64,000 nucleotides of DNA from Bradyrhizobium sp. Tv2a-2 (GTDB lineage Bacteria; Pseudomonadota; Alphaproteobacteria; Rhizobiales; Xanthobacteraceae), in contig NZ_AXAI01000014.1 of assembly GCF_000472425.1 (NCBI RefSeq), positions 124,168-188,167 on the forward strand, written 5' to 3'. Within the stretch, counting starts at the first letter, position 1. Each line of letters opens with the position of its first letter. This document shows, piece after piece, positions 16,727 to 26,440 of this stretch. The position numbers were made by a program, and so were the translations under genes. Below the pieces are notes generated by a model. It ran no database searches and was not told where the DNA came from. It saw only the letters and a program-made list of their open reading frames with translations.

Positions 16727-19260
16727 CGATATCAATGCGAGCTCGGGTCCGGCCGCTGCTGCTGGCGGCGCTTGCGCTTGTGGCGTTGCCCTTTTTGCTG
16801 CGAGCGCTTGGGCTTTCGCTCAACACCGGTATCTGGGCGGTCGCGCTTGGGATTGCCACCATGGGTCTCAACCTCTGCATCGGCTATACCGGGCTCGTCT
16901 CTTTCGGCCATTCGACCTGGTTCGGCATCGGCGCCTATGCGGCCGGGCTGATCCAGCTGCTTTACTTTCCCGACCAGATCTGGTTGCCGCTCCTGCTTGC
17001 GATGCTCGTCACCGCCGCGTCGTCCTTCCTCATCGGCATCGTCATCCTCCGGCGGCGCGGCGTCTATTTCTCGCTGCTGACGCTCGCGCTCGCGGCGCTG
17101 ACCTACACCACCGCATTCCGCTGGACTGCCGTCACCGGCGGCGAGGACGGGCTCGGCGGCTTGAAGCGCGGTGGCATCGCCGGCATCTCGCTCGACAACG
17201 CCCTTGCCTATTATGTCGTCGTCGCTGCGATCGCGCTTGGCGTGCTCTATGTCCTGTTGCGCCTGGTGCGCTCGCCGTTCGGCCATGTGCTGGTGGCGAT
17301 CCGCGAGAACCAGCAGCGCGCCTCGTTCCAGGGTTACCCTGTCGAGCGCTACAAGCTCGCCGTGTTCGTGATCTCGGCGGTCGTCACCGGTCTCGCCGGC
17401 GCGCTGGTCGCTTTCCAGAATTACCTGGTCTCGGCGGAAGCCGTCTCGGTGCCGTTTGCCGGCGAATTGCTGGCGATGGTGGTGATCGGCGGCATGCGCA
17501 GCATGCTGGGTCCCGCGCTCGGCGCGATCTTCTTCATCCTGTTCCGCGAGCTGTTCTCGATCTGGACGTCGGACTGGCTGCTTTGGTTTGGGCTGACCTT
17601 TGTTGGCTTCGTGATGTACTCGCCCGACGGTCTCGTCGGCATCGCCGGGAAAGTGCTGCGCCGCTACCGGCCCGCGCCTGAGGAATCGGCCGCCATGAGC
17701 AAGCGCAGGATCTATGACGGCCTGCCACTGCCGGCGTTTCTTCGCCCGGAGGCACTCAAAGGCACCGTGCTGGAGGTCGCCGGCATCTCCAAACATTTTG
17801 GCGGCATTCGTGCCGTCAACGACGCAAGCATTGCCGTGAATGCCGGCGAGATCCATGCCCTGATCGGTCCGAACGGCGCAGGCAAGACCACGCTGTTCAA
17901 TCTCGTCTCCGGCCTCTATCGGCCCGACCGGGGTACCGTGCGCCTGCAAGGCCGCGACATTCAGGGCATCGGGTCCGACCTGATCTGCCATCAGGGCCTC
18001 GCGCGCTCCTTCCAGATCACCAATCTGTTTCGCGGCCTCTCCATCTATGAGAACCTCCGGCTGTCGCTGCAGGCGCGCCGACCGATGCGCTTCAACATCT
18101 GGCGCGACATCGATCACTTTGCCGAAATCCATGCCGAGACCGCCGAGCTGATGAAGTTTCTCGGGCTCGAAGGCATCGAGCATATCGAGGCCAGCGAGCT
18201 CTCCTATGGCGGCCAGCGCCTGGTCGATCTCGGCATCGCGCTCGGCTCCAAGCCGCAAGTGCTGCTGCTGGACGAACCGCTCGCAGGCCTTGCCGCGGCC
18301 GAGCGCGAGCGCGTTTCCAACCTCGTCAGGAATATTGCCGCCAACATCCCCGTCCTGATCGTCGAGCACGATATCGACCGCGTGCTAGACTTCTCCAAGA
18401 CCGTCACCGTGATGAACCAGGGCGAGGTGCTGATGAGCGCGTGCCCTGCTGCTGTGCGCGCGGATTTGCGGGTGCAGGAGATCTACACCGGCACCGGCAT
18501 TCCCGCGGTCGAGCGCCAGCGCATCGACGGGGCCGCGACGACCGCACCAACCTTGCTGCGCTTTGAGCGTATCAACACCTTCTATGGCAAGAGCCACATT
18601 CTCAATGACGCCACACTCGAGGTCCGCGAGGGCGAGATCGTCGCCCTGCTCGGCCGCAACGGCGCCGGCAAGTCGACGCTGGTCAAGACCATTGCGGGCC
18701 TGGTGCCGGCCGCCTCGGGTCGTATCGAATTCGAGGGCGAGGACATCGCGCGCTGGCCCGCGACCGAGATCGCGCGGCGCGGCATAGGCTATGTGCCGCA
18801 GGGCCGCGGCCTGTTCGCCGGCATGACGGTGCGGGACAATCTCGCGCTCGGCCGGCTTGCCCGCAAGACCGACGGCTCGACCGGGGTCGTCTGGGACGAG
18901 GCGCGCATCCTGCAATATTTCCCGCAGCTCAAGGAGCGGTTGGATGTCGCTGCGGATTATCTCTCCGGCGGCGAGCAGCAGATGGTCGCGGTCGCCCGCG
19001 CCATGTCAGGCAACGTCAAGCTGCTTTTGCTCGACGAGCCCTTCGAAGGACTCGCCCCGGCGGTGACCCTCGAGCTGTTCAAGGTGTTCGACCAGCTCCG
19101 CCGGCACCTCTCCATCGTGATCGTCGAGCACAATCTCGATCTCGTGCTCGCGCTCGCCGACCGCGTCTTCGCGCTCGAACGCGGCGCGGTGTTCCACGAA
19201 GGCCCGGCCGAGCCGCTGCTGACCGACCTCACCTATCGCAAGCAAATCCTCTGGCTCTGA
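16723..19260 (+). CDS. LivM-LivG-LivF triple fusion: permease plus two ABC ATPases
   Basis: 845 aa in one uninterrupted frame, starting with the ATG that overlaps the livH stop. Residues 1-~325 are a LivM permease (GYTGLVSFGHSTWFGIGAYA). Residues ~340-590 are a LivG ATPase: Walker A GPNGAGKTT at 382, signature LSYGGQR at 493, Walker B VLLLDEP. Residues ~610-845 are a LivF ATPase: Walker A GRNGAGKST at 644, signature LSGGEQQ at 747, Walker B LLLLDEP. All ATP-binding motifs look intact, so both sites should be active. LivM-LivG fusions are familiar in alphaproteobacteria; the complete three-part fusion is less usual. With LivH and the binding protein it forms a full importer. Confidence 0.9.
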   Translation: MTISMRARVRPLLLAALALVALPFLLRALGLSLNTGIWAVALGIATMGLNLCIGYTGLVSFGHSTWFGIGAYAAGLIQLLYFPDQIWLPLLLAMLVTAASSFLIGIVILRRRGVYFSLLTLALAALTYTTAFRWTAVTGGEDGLGGLKRGGIAGISLDNALAYYVVVAAIALGVLYVLLRLVRSPFGHVLVAIRENQQRASFQGYPVERYKLAVFVISAVVTGLAGALVAFQNYLVSAEAVSVPFAGELLAMVVIGGMRSMLGPALGAIFFILFRELFSIWTSDWLLWFGLTFVGFVMYSPDGLVGIAGKVLRRYRPAPEESAAMSKRRIYDGLPLPAFLRPEALKGTVLEVAGISKHFGGIRAVNDASIAVNAGEIHALIGPNGAGKTTLFNLVSGLYRPDRGTVRLQGRDIQGIGSDLICHQGLARSFQITNLFRGLSIYENLRLSLQARRPMRFNIWRDIDHFAEIHAETAELMKFLGLEGIEHIEASELSYGGQRLVDLGIALGSKPQVLLLDEPLAGLAAAERERVSNLVRNIAANIPVLIVEHDIDRVLDFSKTVTVMNQGEVLMSACPAAVRADLRVQEIYTGTGIPAVERQRIDGAATTAPTLLRFERINTFYGKSHILNDATLEVREGEIVALLGRNGAGKSTLVKTIAGLVPAASGRIEFEGEDIARWPATEIARRGIGYVPQGRGLFAGMTVRDNLALGRLARKTDGSTGVVWDEARILQYFPQLKERLDVAADYLSGGEQQMVAVARAMSGNVKLLLLDEPFEGLAPAVTLELFKVFDQLRRHLSIVIVEHNLDLVLALADRVFALERGAVFHEGPAEPLLTDLTYRKQILWL

Positions 19261-19282
19261 CGGCATCATCGACGGCTGCGGC

Positions 19283-19930
19283 CTACCGCCGCGCGTCCCT
19301 CGCCTTTCCCGGCGGCCAGGCGCGCATGGCCACCTTTGCGATTTCCGAGAGCTTCTCGCGCGATGCGCCGTCACGCGCCTGCACTGCAAGGCCACGCGCA
19401 ACGGCGCTGTAGTAAGCGGCCAGCATGCCGCAATCGGTATCGGCCGGCACGTCGCCGTCGGCGATGCCCTTTCGAATTCGCGCCGCCATCGCACTTTCCG
19501 AAAAAGCGCGATGCTCGCTCATCATGTCGCGGATGTTCCTCATGCCGGGCGAACAATGCGTACCGGCAAGCGAAATCATGCAGCCCGGGGGATGATCGCC
19601 GCGGGTGAATTCTTCCGCGGTCGCCTCCAACAGAAGCGCGAAGGCCGTCCTCGCATCCGTCGAAGGCTCGTTGAGAATGGCGAAGAACCATTGGCCGGCC
19701 CAATCCAGATAGGCTCGGGTGGCTTCGCAATAGAGCGCTTCCTTGCTGCCAAACGAATTGTAGAAGCTCGACGCGCTGATTCCCATTGCGCCTATCAGGT
19801 CGTCGAAGGACGTTCCCTCATAGCCACGCTCCCAGAACAGCTTCATCGCCTCGAACAGCGCCTTGCTGCGGTCAAAGACCGCTGGCCGTCCCCGGCCGCG
19901 CTTACTCCCTTGAATTATTTTTGGTGTCAT
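19283..19930 (-). CDS. TetR family regulator, divergent from RND pump
   Basis: 215 aa from the ATG at 19930 (MTPKIIQGSKRGRGRPAVFD). The HTH region is FWERGYEGTSFDDLIGAMGI followed by SASSFYNSFGSKEALY, typical of TetR regulators of the AcrR/FabR-like class. The C-terminal ligand domain contains PPGCMISLAGTHC. It is convergent with the ABC operon and divergent from the efflux genes, so it very likely represses the pump and itself through the palindrome in the intergenic region. Confidence 0.9.
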   Translation of the reverse strand: MTPKIIQGSKRGRGRPAVFDRSKALFEAMKLFWERGYEGTSFDDLIGAMGISASSFYNSFGSKEALYCEATRAYLDWAGQWFFAILNEPSTDARTAFALLLEATAEEFTRGDHPPGCMISLAGTHCSPGMRNIRDMMSEHRAFSESAMAARIRKGIADGDVPADTDCGMLAAYYSAVARGLAVQARDGASREKLSEIAKVAMRAWPPGKARDARR

Positions 19931-19984
19931 CGCTCCAAAAATCCTTGAAAGGCGCCTCCCCAAGTCTATATCCGACCCAGCATA

Positions 19985-20002
19985 TTGGAGTTCCCGCTCC
20001 AA
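19985..20002. promoter_or_regulatory. Putative operator between tetR and the RND efflux genes
   Basis: TTGGAGTTCCCGCTCCAA: perfect 6-bp arms around a 6-bp centre, flanked by ATAT-rich sequence on both sides. It lies 55 bp upstream of the TetR ATG and 36 bp upstream of the membrane-fusion gene ATG, the expected place for a TetR site. A half-site (GCTCCAAAAAT) is also found at the regulator start. Confidence 0.5.
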
Positions 20003-20037
20003 ATATCAACACCCAACGCAGCTTTATTCCAATTCAA

Positions 20038-21414
20038 ATGACAAGTGCTCGGCATCACGACCTCGACACGTTGGAACGACCGGCGCTTGCGGTTCAGGAC
20101 GCCGCCGCGGCCGTCACCGACGTTCGCGCGGCCTGGCAAGGACTTATGGGCAGCCTCATGGATCAGATCAGCGACCCTTCGAAGCTCGAAAGAGAACCGC
20201 TCCGCGAACCCGCATCTGCACCCAGACCGCGCCGGCGGTTGGTGCGCGCATTCGCGATAGGCGCAGTTGTGATAGCCGGCGGCCTTTTCGCCTGGCTCGA
20301 CTACGGACCTAAACGCGGCGGCCAGGCGGTCGCAGCGCCGACGCCAGCCCCGGTCGTGACCGTAAGCCAGCCCCTGCAGCGGGAGGTCGATACGACAGCC
20401 GGCTTTCTCGGTCAGTTCTCGGCGGTGAACCGCGTCGAACTGCGCGCCCAGGTTGGCGGCACGTTGACCGAGATCCACTTCCAGGACGGCCAGATCGTTC
20501 ATAAGGGCGACCTCCTTTTCGTGATCGATCCGAGGCCCTACGAGATCAAGCTCGCGCAGGCGAATGCGGCGGTGCAGACCGCGGAGGCTCGCGTCGCGCT
20601 TGCCAACAACCAGCTGACGCGCGCGCAATCGCTCAAGCGCAACGAGTTTGCCACCCAGGAGACGGTCGACCAGCGCACCTCCGACCAGGATTCGTCGCAG
20701 GCCGCGGTCGAGGATGCAAAAGCGCGCGTGCGTGACGCCGAGCTCGATCTCGAATATTGCCGCGTGCGGGCCCCTTTCACGGGTCGCATTGGCGCGCGCC
20801 AGGTCTCGATCGGCGGCCTGATCGCGGGCAGCCGCGCCGCCACCAGCCCGACCACCCTGCTGACGACGCTGGTCTCGCTCGATCCGCTCTATCTCGACTT
20901 CGACATGAGCGAGTCCGATTTTCTCACCTTCTCGCGCGAGCGCGCGCGCGTCGGCGGTCCGCTCGCCAGTAATGTTCTGATCAGCCTTTCCGACGAGAAC
21001 GGCTTCGCTCGCGAGGGGACGCTCGACTTCATCGACAATGCGCTCGATCGCTCCAGCGGCACCATTCATGCCCGTGCTACCGTTCCCAATGCAGACCTCT
21101 TCCTGGCGCCGGGCCAGTTCGCCCGTCTGCGCGTCGCGATCGCACCGCCCGCGCCCGTCTTCCTGCTGCCTGACGCGGCGGTCGTGCCCGATCAGTCCCA
21201 GCATCTGGTGATGACGGTCGGCCCCGACTCCGTCGTCAAGCCCAAGATCGTGACAACGGGCGACCTCCGCGGCGGATTGCGGGTGATCCGCTCCGGCCTC
21301 GACGTAAACGATCGCGTGGTCATCGACGGTGTCGTGCATGCCATGCCCGGCGCCAAGGTCGCGCCGCAGGACGGCACCATCCACTACGACGCATCGGCCG
21401 ACGGCCGAGGTTGA
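20038..21414 (+). CDS. RND efflux periplasmic adaptor (membrane fusion protein)
   Basis: 458 aa from the ATG at 20038. About 70 cytoplasmic residues precede one membrane anchor (FAIGAVVIAGGLFAWLDYG, ~residues 74-92). Then come the lipoyl half-motifs (VELRAQVGGTLTEIHFQDGQ and EYCRVRAPFTGRIGA), a coiled-coil hairpin between them, and beta-barrel domains. This is the AcrA/MexA class, but anchored by an N-terminal helix rather than a lipid. The long N-terminal extension with no known domain is unusual for the family. The RND pump follows after 45 bp. Confidence 0.92.
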   Translation: MTSARHHDLDTLERPALAVQDAAAAVTDVRAAWQGLMGSLMDQISDPSKLEREPLREPASAPRPRRRLVRAFAIGAVVIAGGLFAWLDYGPKRGGQAVAAPTPAPVVTVSQPLQREVDTTAGFLGQFSAVNRVELRAQVGGTLTEIHFQDGQIVHKGDLLFVIDPRPYEIKLAQANAAVQTAEARVALANNQLTRAQSLKRNEFATQETVDQRTSDQDSSQAAVEDAKARVRDAELDLEYCRVRAPFTGRIGARQVSIGGLIAGSRAATSPTTLLTTLVSLDPLYLDFDMSESDFLTFSRERARVGGPLASNVLISLSDENGFAREGTLDFIDNALDRSSGTIHARATVPNADLFLAPGQFARLRVAIAPPAPVFLLPDAAVVPDQSQHLVMTVGPDSVVKPKIVTTGDLRGGLRVIRSGLDVNDRVVIDGVVHAMPGAKVAPQDGTIHYDASADGRG

Positions 21415-21459
21415 AAGCACAAGAGCTGAGACAGCAAGGCCGAGACAGGAACTCCTCCC

Positions 21460-24400
21460 GTGACACACAGCTTCATCGACCGGCCGATCTTCGCGACCGT
21501 GCTGAGCGTCTTCGTGACGCTGATCGGCCTTGGCGCGCTCGCCATCCTGCCGGTCGCGCAATATCCGGAGATCGTGCCGCCCACGGTCCAGATCACGACC
21601 GTCTATCCCGGTGCATCCGCGGAGACCGTTTCGCGGACGGTCTCGACGCCCCTCGAGCAGCAGATCAATGGCGTCGAGAACATGCTTTACATGAGCAGCC
21701 AGTCCACCGGCGACGGCAAGCTCACCCTCACCGTGACGTTCCGGATCGGCACCGACCTCAACGTCGCGCAGATGCTGACGCAGAACCGCGTGCAGGATGC
21801 GCTGCCCCGCTTGCCCGAAGACGTGCAGCGGCTCGGCGTGCAGGTCCGGAAGGCAACGCCCAACATCCTGCTCGCGGTGCATCTCTATTCGCCCGACAGC
21901 TCCCGCGACACGCTTTATATCTCCAACTACGCAACGCTGCATGTGAAGGACGTGCTGGCGCGCCTGCCCGGCGTCGGCGATGTGCAGATCTTTGCCGGTC
22001 GCGAATATGCCATGCGCATCTGGCTCGACCCTGACAAGGTCGCAGCCCATAACCTGAATGCGAGCGAGGTGCTCGCTGCATTGCAGGCCCAGAACGTCCA
22101 GGTTTCGGCTGGTGTGCTGAACCAGCCGCCAGTCGCGTCGAAGCAGGCCTATCAGCTCAACGTGCAGACGCTCGGCCGGCTGTCCACGCCCGAGCAATTC
22201 GCCTCCGTCGTGCTGAAGTCGGATGGCGAAGGCCGCGTGACGCGGCTGCGCGACGTCGGGCGGGTCGAGATCGGCGCCGCCGATTACGGCTCGACCGCGT
22301 TCATGGACCGCGGCCCCGGCATGCCGCTTCTGATCTTTGCCCAGCCGGGCGCGAATTCGCTCGCCGTCGAGCACGAGGTGCTCGACACCATGCAGACACT
22401 GCAAAAAGACTTTCCCCCCGGCCTCGACTACAAGGTCATCTATGATCCGACCATCTTTGTCGGCAAATCGGTCGACGAGGTGATCAAGACGATCTTCGTC
22501 GCGATCCTGCTGGTGGTCGGCGTCGTGTTCCTGTTCCTGCAGAGCTGGCGCGCGGCGATCATTCCTGTCATCGCGATCCCGGTCTCGCTGCTCGGTACCT
22601 TCACGTTTCTCTATGTGCTCGGTATCTCGCTGAACAATCTGTCGCTGTTCGGCCTTGTGCTGGCAGTCGGCATCGTGGTCGACGACGCCATCGTCGTCGT
22701 AGAGAATGTCGAGCGCAATCTCGAGCGCGGCATGACGCCGGTCGAGGCCGCCCATGTCACGATGAACGAGGTCGGCGGCGCGCTGATCTCGATCGCGCTG
22801 ACGCTCTGTGCGGTGTTTGTGCCGTCGGCGTTCCTGTCCGGCATCACCGGGCAGTTCTTCCGGCAATTCGCCATCACCATCGCCGCCTCGACCTTGATCT
22901 CCTGCTTCGTCTCGCTGACCCTGAGCCCTGCCCTCTGTGCGGTGCTGTTCAAGGCTCACGTGCCGGGGCACAAGAAGCAGGCGTCGTGGATCGCACGCAT
23001 GGTGGAGGTGGGTTTTGACCGCTTCAATTTCGGCTTCAACTGGCTGTCGACCAGCTATGGACGGCTGACGCGGCGGCTGGTCCAGGTGACCGGCGTCGTC
23101 CTCGTCGCCTATGCAATGCTGATTGGCGTCGCCGGATTCCAGTTCGCCCGTGCCCCCACCGGCTTCATTCCGGAGCAGGACCAGGGCTATCTGATCACGG
23201 TCGTGCAATTGCCACCGGGTGCGACGCTTGAGCGTACGGAGGCAGTGGTCAAGAAGGCGATCGACATCATCATGTCGACGCCAGGCGTCGAGCACGTCGC
23301 GCCGTTCGCGGGACTGGATGCGACCACCTTCACCATCGCGTCCAATGCCGGAACGATCTTTTCCGGCCTGCCCTCGCTGTACAATCACGAGGTCAAGGGG
23401 CTGACGGCCAACAGCGTGCTGGCCGACCTGCGCAAGCGCCTGTCGGTGATCCAGGAAGCCTATGTGCTGACCATCCCGCCGCCGCCGGTCCAAGGCATCG
23501 GCAATGCCGGCGGCTTCAAGATGATGCTGCAGGACCGCGCCGGTCTTGGATCGGAGGCGCTGTCGAAGGCGGCGCAGGCGCTGGTCGCGGCCGCCAACAA
23601 GGATCGGAGCTTTGCCGGCGTCTTTACCCTGTTCGGCACGCGCTCGCCATCTGTCTACGCCGACATCGACCGCGAGAAGGCCGAGAAGGTTGGGCTTACG
23701 CCGACGGATGTCTTCAACACGCTGCAGGTTTATCTCGGCTCGCAATATGTCAACGACTTCAACTATCTCGGCCGTACTTATGAAGTGATTGCGCAGGCCG
23801 ACGGCAGCTTCCGTCAGGATCCGCAGGACATCGCGCGGCTCAAAGCGCGCAATACGTCGGGCGAGATGGTGCCGATCGGCACGGTGGCGCAGCTGAGATC
23901 GGAGAATGCGCCCTATCGCGTGCCACGCTACGATCTGTTTCCCGCGGCCGAAGTGATGGGAGTAGCTGCGCCGGGCGTTGCGACCGGCACCGCACTGCAC
24001 CGGATGGAGGAGCTTGCCCGTGAAGTGCTGCCGCAGGGCATCGGCTTCGAGTGGACCGAACTCGCCTTCCAGCAGCAACAGCCGGGAACCTCGTCCCTGC
24101 TGGTGTTCGGCGCGGCGGCCTTGTTCGTGTTCCTCGTGCTCGCGGCACAATATGAGAGCTGGAATCTGCCGCTCGCGGTCGTGATGATCGTCCCGATGTG
24201 CCTTCTGGCCTCCGTGACGGGATTGTTGATGCGCGGCATGCCCATCGACGTGCTGGCCCAGATCGGCTTCGTCGTGCTGGTGGGCCTTGCCGCCAAGAAC
24301 GCGATCCTGATCGTGGAGTTCGCGCGGCAGACCGAGGAAAGCGGTGCCACCCCTGTCGAGGCTGCCGTGACTGCGGCACGCACCCGGTTGCGGCCGATCC

Positions 24401-24639
24401 TGATGACGTCGCTCGCCTTCGTCTTTGGCGTCGCGCCGCTCGTGGTCGCAACCGGCGCCGGCTCGGAGATGCGGCAATCGCTGGGCACGGCGGTCTTCGC
24501 CGGCATGCTGGGTGTGACCGGGTTCGGCCTGTTGTTCACGCCGGCCTTCTATACCTTTGTGCGCAGCTTCAGTGGCAAGAAGCCACGGCGGGAGGCAGCC
24601 GACGCCGCGCATGCCAAGGTGCCGGAGGTCACCACGTGA
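21460..24639 (+). CDS. RND multidrug efflux transporter (HAE1 class)
   Basis: 1059 aa, the full family length, GTG start with AGGAA upstream. It opens with FIDRPIFATVLSVFVTLIGL and has the conserved transmembrane proton-relay segment ending GIVVDDAIVVVENVERNLE, plus the C-terminal GLAAKNAILIVEFA. It pumps drugs or other amphipathic compounds using the proton gradient, together with the adaptor upstream. No TolC-type outer-membrane gene is adjacent, so a distant one must be shared. Confidence 0.95.
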   Translation: MTHSFIDRPIFATVLSVFVTLIGLGALAILPVAQYPEIVPPTVQITTVYPGASAETVSRTVSTPLEQQINGVENMLYMSSQSTGDGKLTLTVTFRIGTDLNVAQMLTQNRVQDALPRLPEDVQRLGVQVRKATPNILLAVHLYSPDSSRDTLYISNYATLHVKDVLARLPGVGDVQIFAGREYAMRIWLDPDKVAAHNLNASEVLAALQAQNVQVSAGVLNQPPVASKQAYQLNVQTLGRLSTPEQFASVVLKSDGEGRVTRLRDVGRVEIGAADYGSTAFMDRGPGMPLLIFAQPGANSLAVEHEVLDTMQTLQKDFPPGLDYKVIYDPTIFVGKSVDEVIKTIFVAILLVVGVVFLFLQSWRAAIIPVIAIPVSLLGTFTFLYVLGISLNNLSLFGLVLAVGIVVDDAIVVVENVERNLERGMTPVEAAHVTMNEVGGALISIALTLCAVFVPSAFLSGITGQFFRQFAITIAASTLISCFVSLTLSPALCAVLFKAHVPGHKKQASWIARMVEVGFDRFNFGFNWLSTSYGRLTRRLVQVTGVVLVAYAMLIGVAGFQFARAPTGFIPEQDQGYLITVVQLPPGATLERTEAVVKKAIDIIMSTPGVEHVAPFAGLDATTFTIASNAGTIFSGLPSLYNHEVKGLTANSVLADLRKRLSVIQEAYVLTIPPPPVQGIGNAGGFKMMLQDRAGLGSEALSKAAQALVAAANKDRSFAGVFTLFGTRSPSVYADIDREKAEKVGLTPTDVFNTLQVYLGSQYVNDFNYLGRTYEVIAQADGSFRQDPQDIARLKARNTSGEMVPIGTVAQLRSENAPYRVPRYDLFPAAEVMGVAAPGVATGTALHRMEELAREVLPQGIGFEWTELAFQQQQPGTSSLLVFGAAALFVFLVLAAQYESWNLPLAVVMIVPMCLLASVTGLLMRGMPIDVLAQIGFVVLVGLAAKNAILIVEFARQTEESGATPVEAAVTAARTRLRPILMTSLAFVFGVAPLVVATGAGSEMRQSLGTAVFAGMLGVTGFGLLFTPAFYTFVRSFSGKKPRREAADAAHAKVPEVTT

Positions 24640-24833
24640 GGAGGACAAGGTGCGCATGGCGCTTGGATTGGCGGCTATGCGTTGGTGCTGGGCACGGCGA
24701 CGCGGGCCCCACTATCGAGCCAATTGATTAGCCGGACGAGGAGATAGGAGACGGTCAAAAGACTGGAAGCTAACTCCCGTCGACCAATAACCCAGGTGCA
24801 GGCTGCCACTCAGAATCGCGCGTTGTTGGACAG

Positions 24834-26162
24834 TCACCGTTCGACTGCAAATATGCGCCATTCGCCGGGAACGCCCTTAAGCGATCGGGTGCCACGGTCG
24901 CCGAAGCGCAACGCAGAACCCGCCACCAAATCTTTTACGGTAGAAGATACAAGAACTTCGCTCGCGCCCGCGAGTGCTGCAACGCGCGCACCAATGTGGA
25001 CCGCGATACCGCCAACATCGTCTTGGCTCATTTCGCATTCGCCGGTGTGCAGTCCCGCCCGGATTTCGATACCGAGCGGCCTGACCTCATCGGCAATTGC
25101 GCACGCGCAACGCACCCCGCGGGCTGGTCCATCGAAGGTGGCCAGAATACCATCGCCCGTTGTCTTGATCTCATGCCCGCGAAAGCGATCGAGGTTGCGT
25201 CGAATCGCGGCGTGATGAGCGTCAAATAGATCGCGCCAACGGCGGTCGCCGAGTGCAGCCGCTTTCTCGGTCGATCCAACAATGTCGGTAAAGAGAACCG
25301 TAGCGAGCACCCGGTCAACGAGGATTGGCGCCCGTGCGCCGGTCAAAAATTCCTCGATCGCATCTGCTATGAGATCGGCGTTGTCGCCAAAAAAGGGAGG
25401 GTGGTCGATTCCAGGAAGCTCGACGTAACGAGCGCCGGGGATGTGTTCGGCAAGATAACGCCCCCCTTCTACATTGATAGCTTTGTCCCCGGTCCGGTGG
25501 ACGACAAGCGTCGGCACCCGGATCGCCGGCAGGACATTGCTGATATCGATTTGACTATTCATGCGCATGAGTTCGGTCGCCGCGGCCGGGCTCGCGCCAA
25601 GACGCTCGAACCGGCCCATCCATTGTTTGGCGGCGGGATCGTTAGCAAGGGAAGGAAAAAAGACGGCAATGCTCGCGCCAGAACCCCAGGACTGATCAAT
25701 GTAGGCAAGGAAGTCTGCCAGCGCCTCCTCTGTCGGCAACCATGATGAAAATTGCGCAAAGCCGCCGTAGAGTATCAGCGCACGGGACCGTGCGGGGTAT
25801 GTTGCAGCGAACAACGCCGCTAGGGAAGCGCCTTCCGAGGCACCAAGCAGCGCGGCCTGTTCCATATCTGCGGCGTCCATTACTGCCCGCAGGTCGTCCA
25901 TACGTTGCTCAAGGCCTGGAAGCTCGGGGACCCGATCCGACATACCCGTCCCGCGCTTGTCAAACATTGCCACCCGGGCAAAGGATGCCAGGCGCAACAA
26001 CCATCGCGTAACTTCGGGATGCTCCCAGTACACCTCGATGTTCGATACAAAATATGGAGCAAGAACCAAATTGATCGGTCCGTCGCCAAACACTTGGTAG
26101 GCGATATGCACGTCACCACTCTTTGCGTAGCGAGTGACCGGCTGCATGGTCTCGGTTGCCAC
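24834..26162 (-). CDS. Alpha/beta hydrolase fused to class III adenylate cyclase
   Basis: 442 aa from a GTG at 26162; an ATG five codons later (26147) is an equally good start. Residues ~10-270 are an alpha/beta hydrolase with the nucleophile elbow GASEG (Ser109), Asp in VVHRTGDKAIN and His in GIDHPPF. Residues ~285-440 are a class III nucleotide cyclase: LFTDIVGSTEKAAALGDRRW with the first metal Asp, and KTTGDGILATF with the second. Both parts appear catalytically complete. This architecture is frequent in Bradyrhizobium, where the hydrolase may sense or process a ligand. A decayed relative of the cyclase half lies near 49.2 kb. Confidence 0.88.
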   Translation of the reverse strand: MATETMQPVTRYAKSGDVHIAYQVFGDGPINLVLAPYFVSNIEVYWEHPEVTRWLLRLASFARVAMFDKRGTGMSDRVPELPGLEQRMDDLRAVMDAADMEQAALLGASEGASLAALFAATYPARSRALILYGGFAQFSSWLPTEEALADFLAYIDQSWGSGASIAVFFPSLANDPAAKQWMGRFERLGASPAAATELMRMNSQIDISNVLPAIRVPTLVVHRTGDKAINVEGGRYLAEHIPGARYVELPGIDHPPFFGDNADLIADAIEEFLTGARAPILVDRVLATVLFTDIVGSTEKAAALGDRRWRDLFDAHHAAIRRNLDRFRGHEIKTTGDGILATFDGPARGVRCACAIADEVRPLGIEIRAGLHTGECEMSQDDVGGIAVHIGARVAALAGASEVLVSSTVKDLVAGSALRFGDRGTRSLKGVPGEWRIFAVER

Positions 26163-26219
26163 ATGAACGCAAGCACGTTGTGTCTAGCACAAATTCGCAA
26201 TTTTCGTGAATGGCCCTCG

Positions 26220-26253
26220 CGTGCTGATCGATGTGAGTGCATCGATCAGCACG
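26220..26253. repeat. Perfect 14-bp-arm inverted repeat
   Basis: Arms CGTGCTGATCGATG and its reverse complement surround a 6-nt loop, about 60 bp upstream of the cyclase gene and about 190 bp downstream of the TauE-type gene. There is no T-tract. It could terminate the upstream transcript or act as a regulator site; the rest of 26163-26440 shows nothing else convincing. Confidence 0.5.
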
Positions 26254-26440
26254 GCTGAAAACGCAAGATATTGACGAGACCCATCGGTTACCCACGAACC
26301 GCCGACGCGTGGTCAAAACGACGCCAATGCCAACCTGAGCATTCGGGGCCTCTTCCGAGCGAGCACCCAAGAAACATGAAGCTTTAGTCAGCCATCTTGA
26401 CCGACCTGCCAGTTCGCGCCCTGACATCTGCGCTCCAAAT

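Noticed and set aside
16732..18369. A 545-codon minus-strand frame
   Set aside because: Antisense to the fused ABC transporter gene, with no recognisable domain.
19966..24657. A minus-strand open frame of over 1500 codons
   Set aside because: It lies exactly opposite the RND adaptor and pump genes, is Arg/Asp/His/Gln-rich and has no domain; it is an antisense artefact of high GC3 codons.
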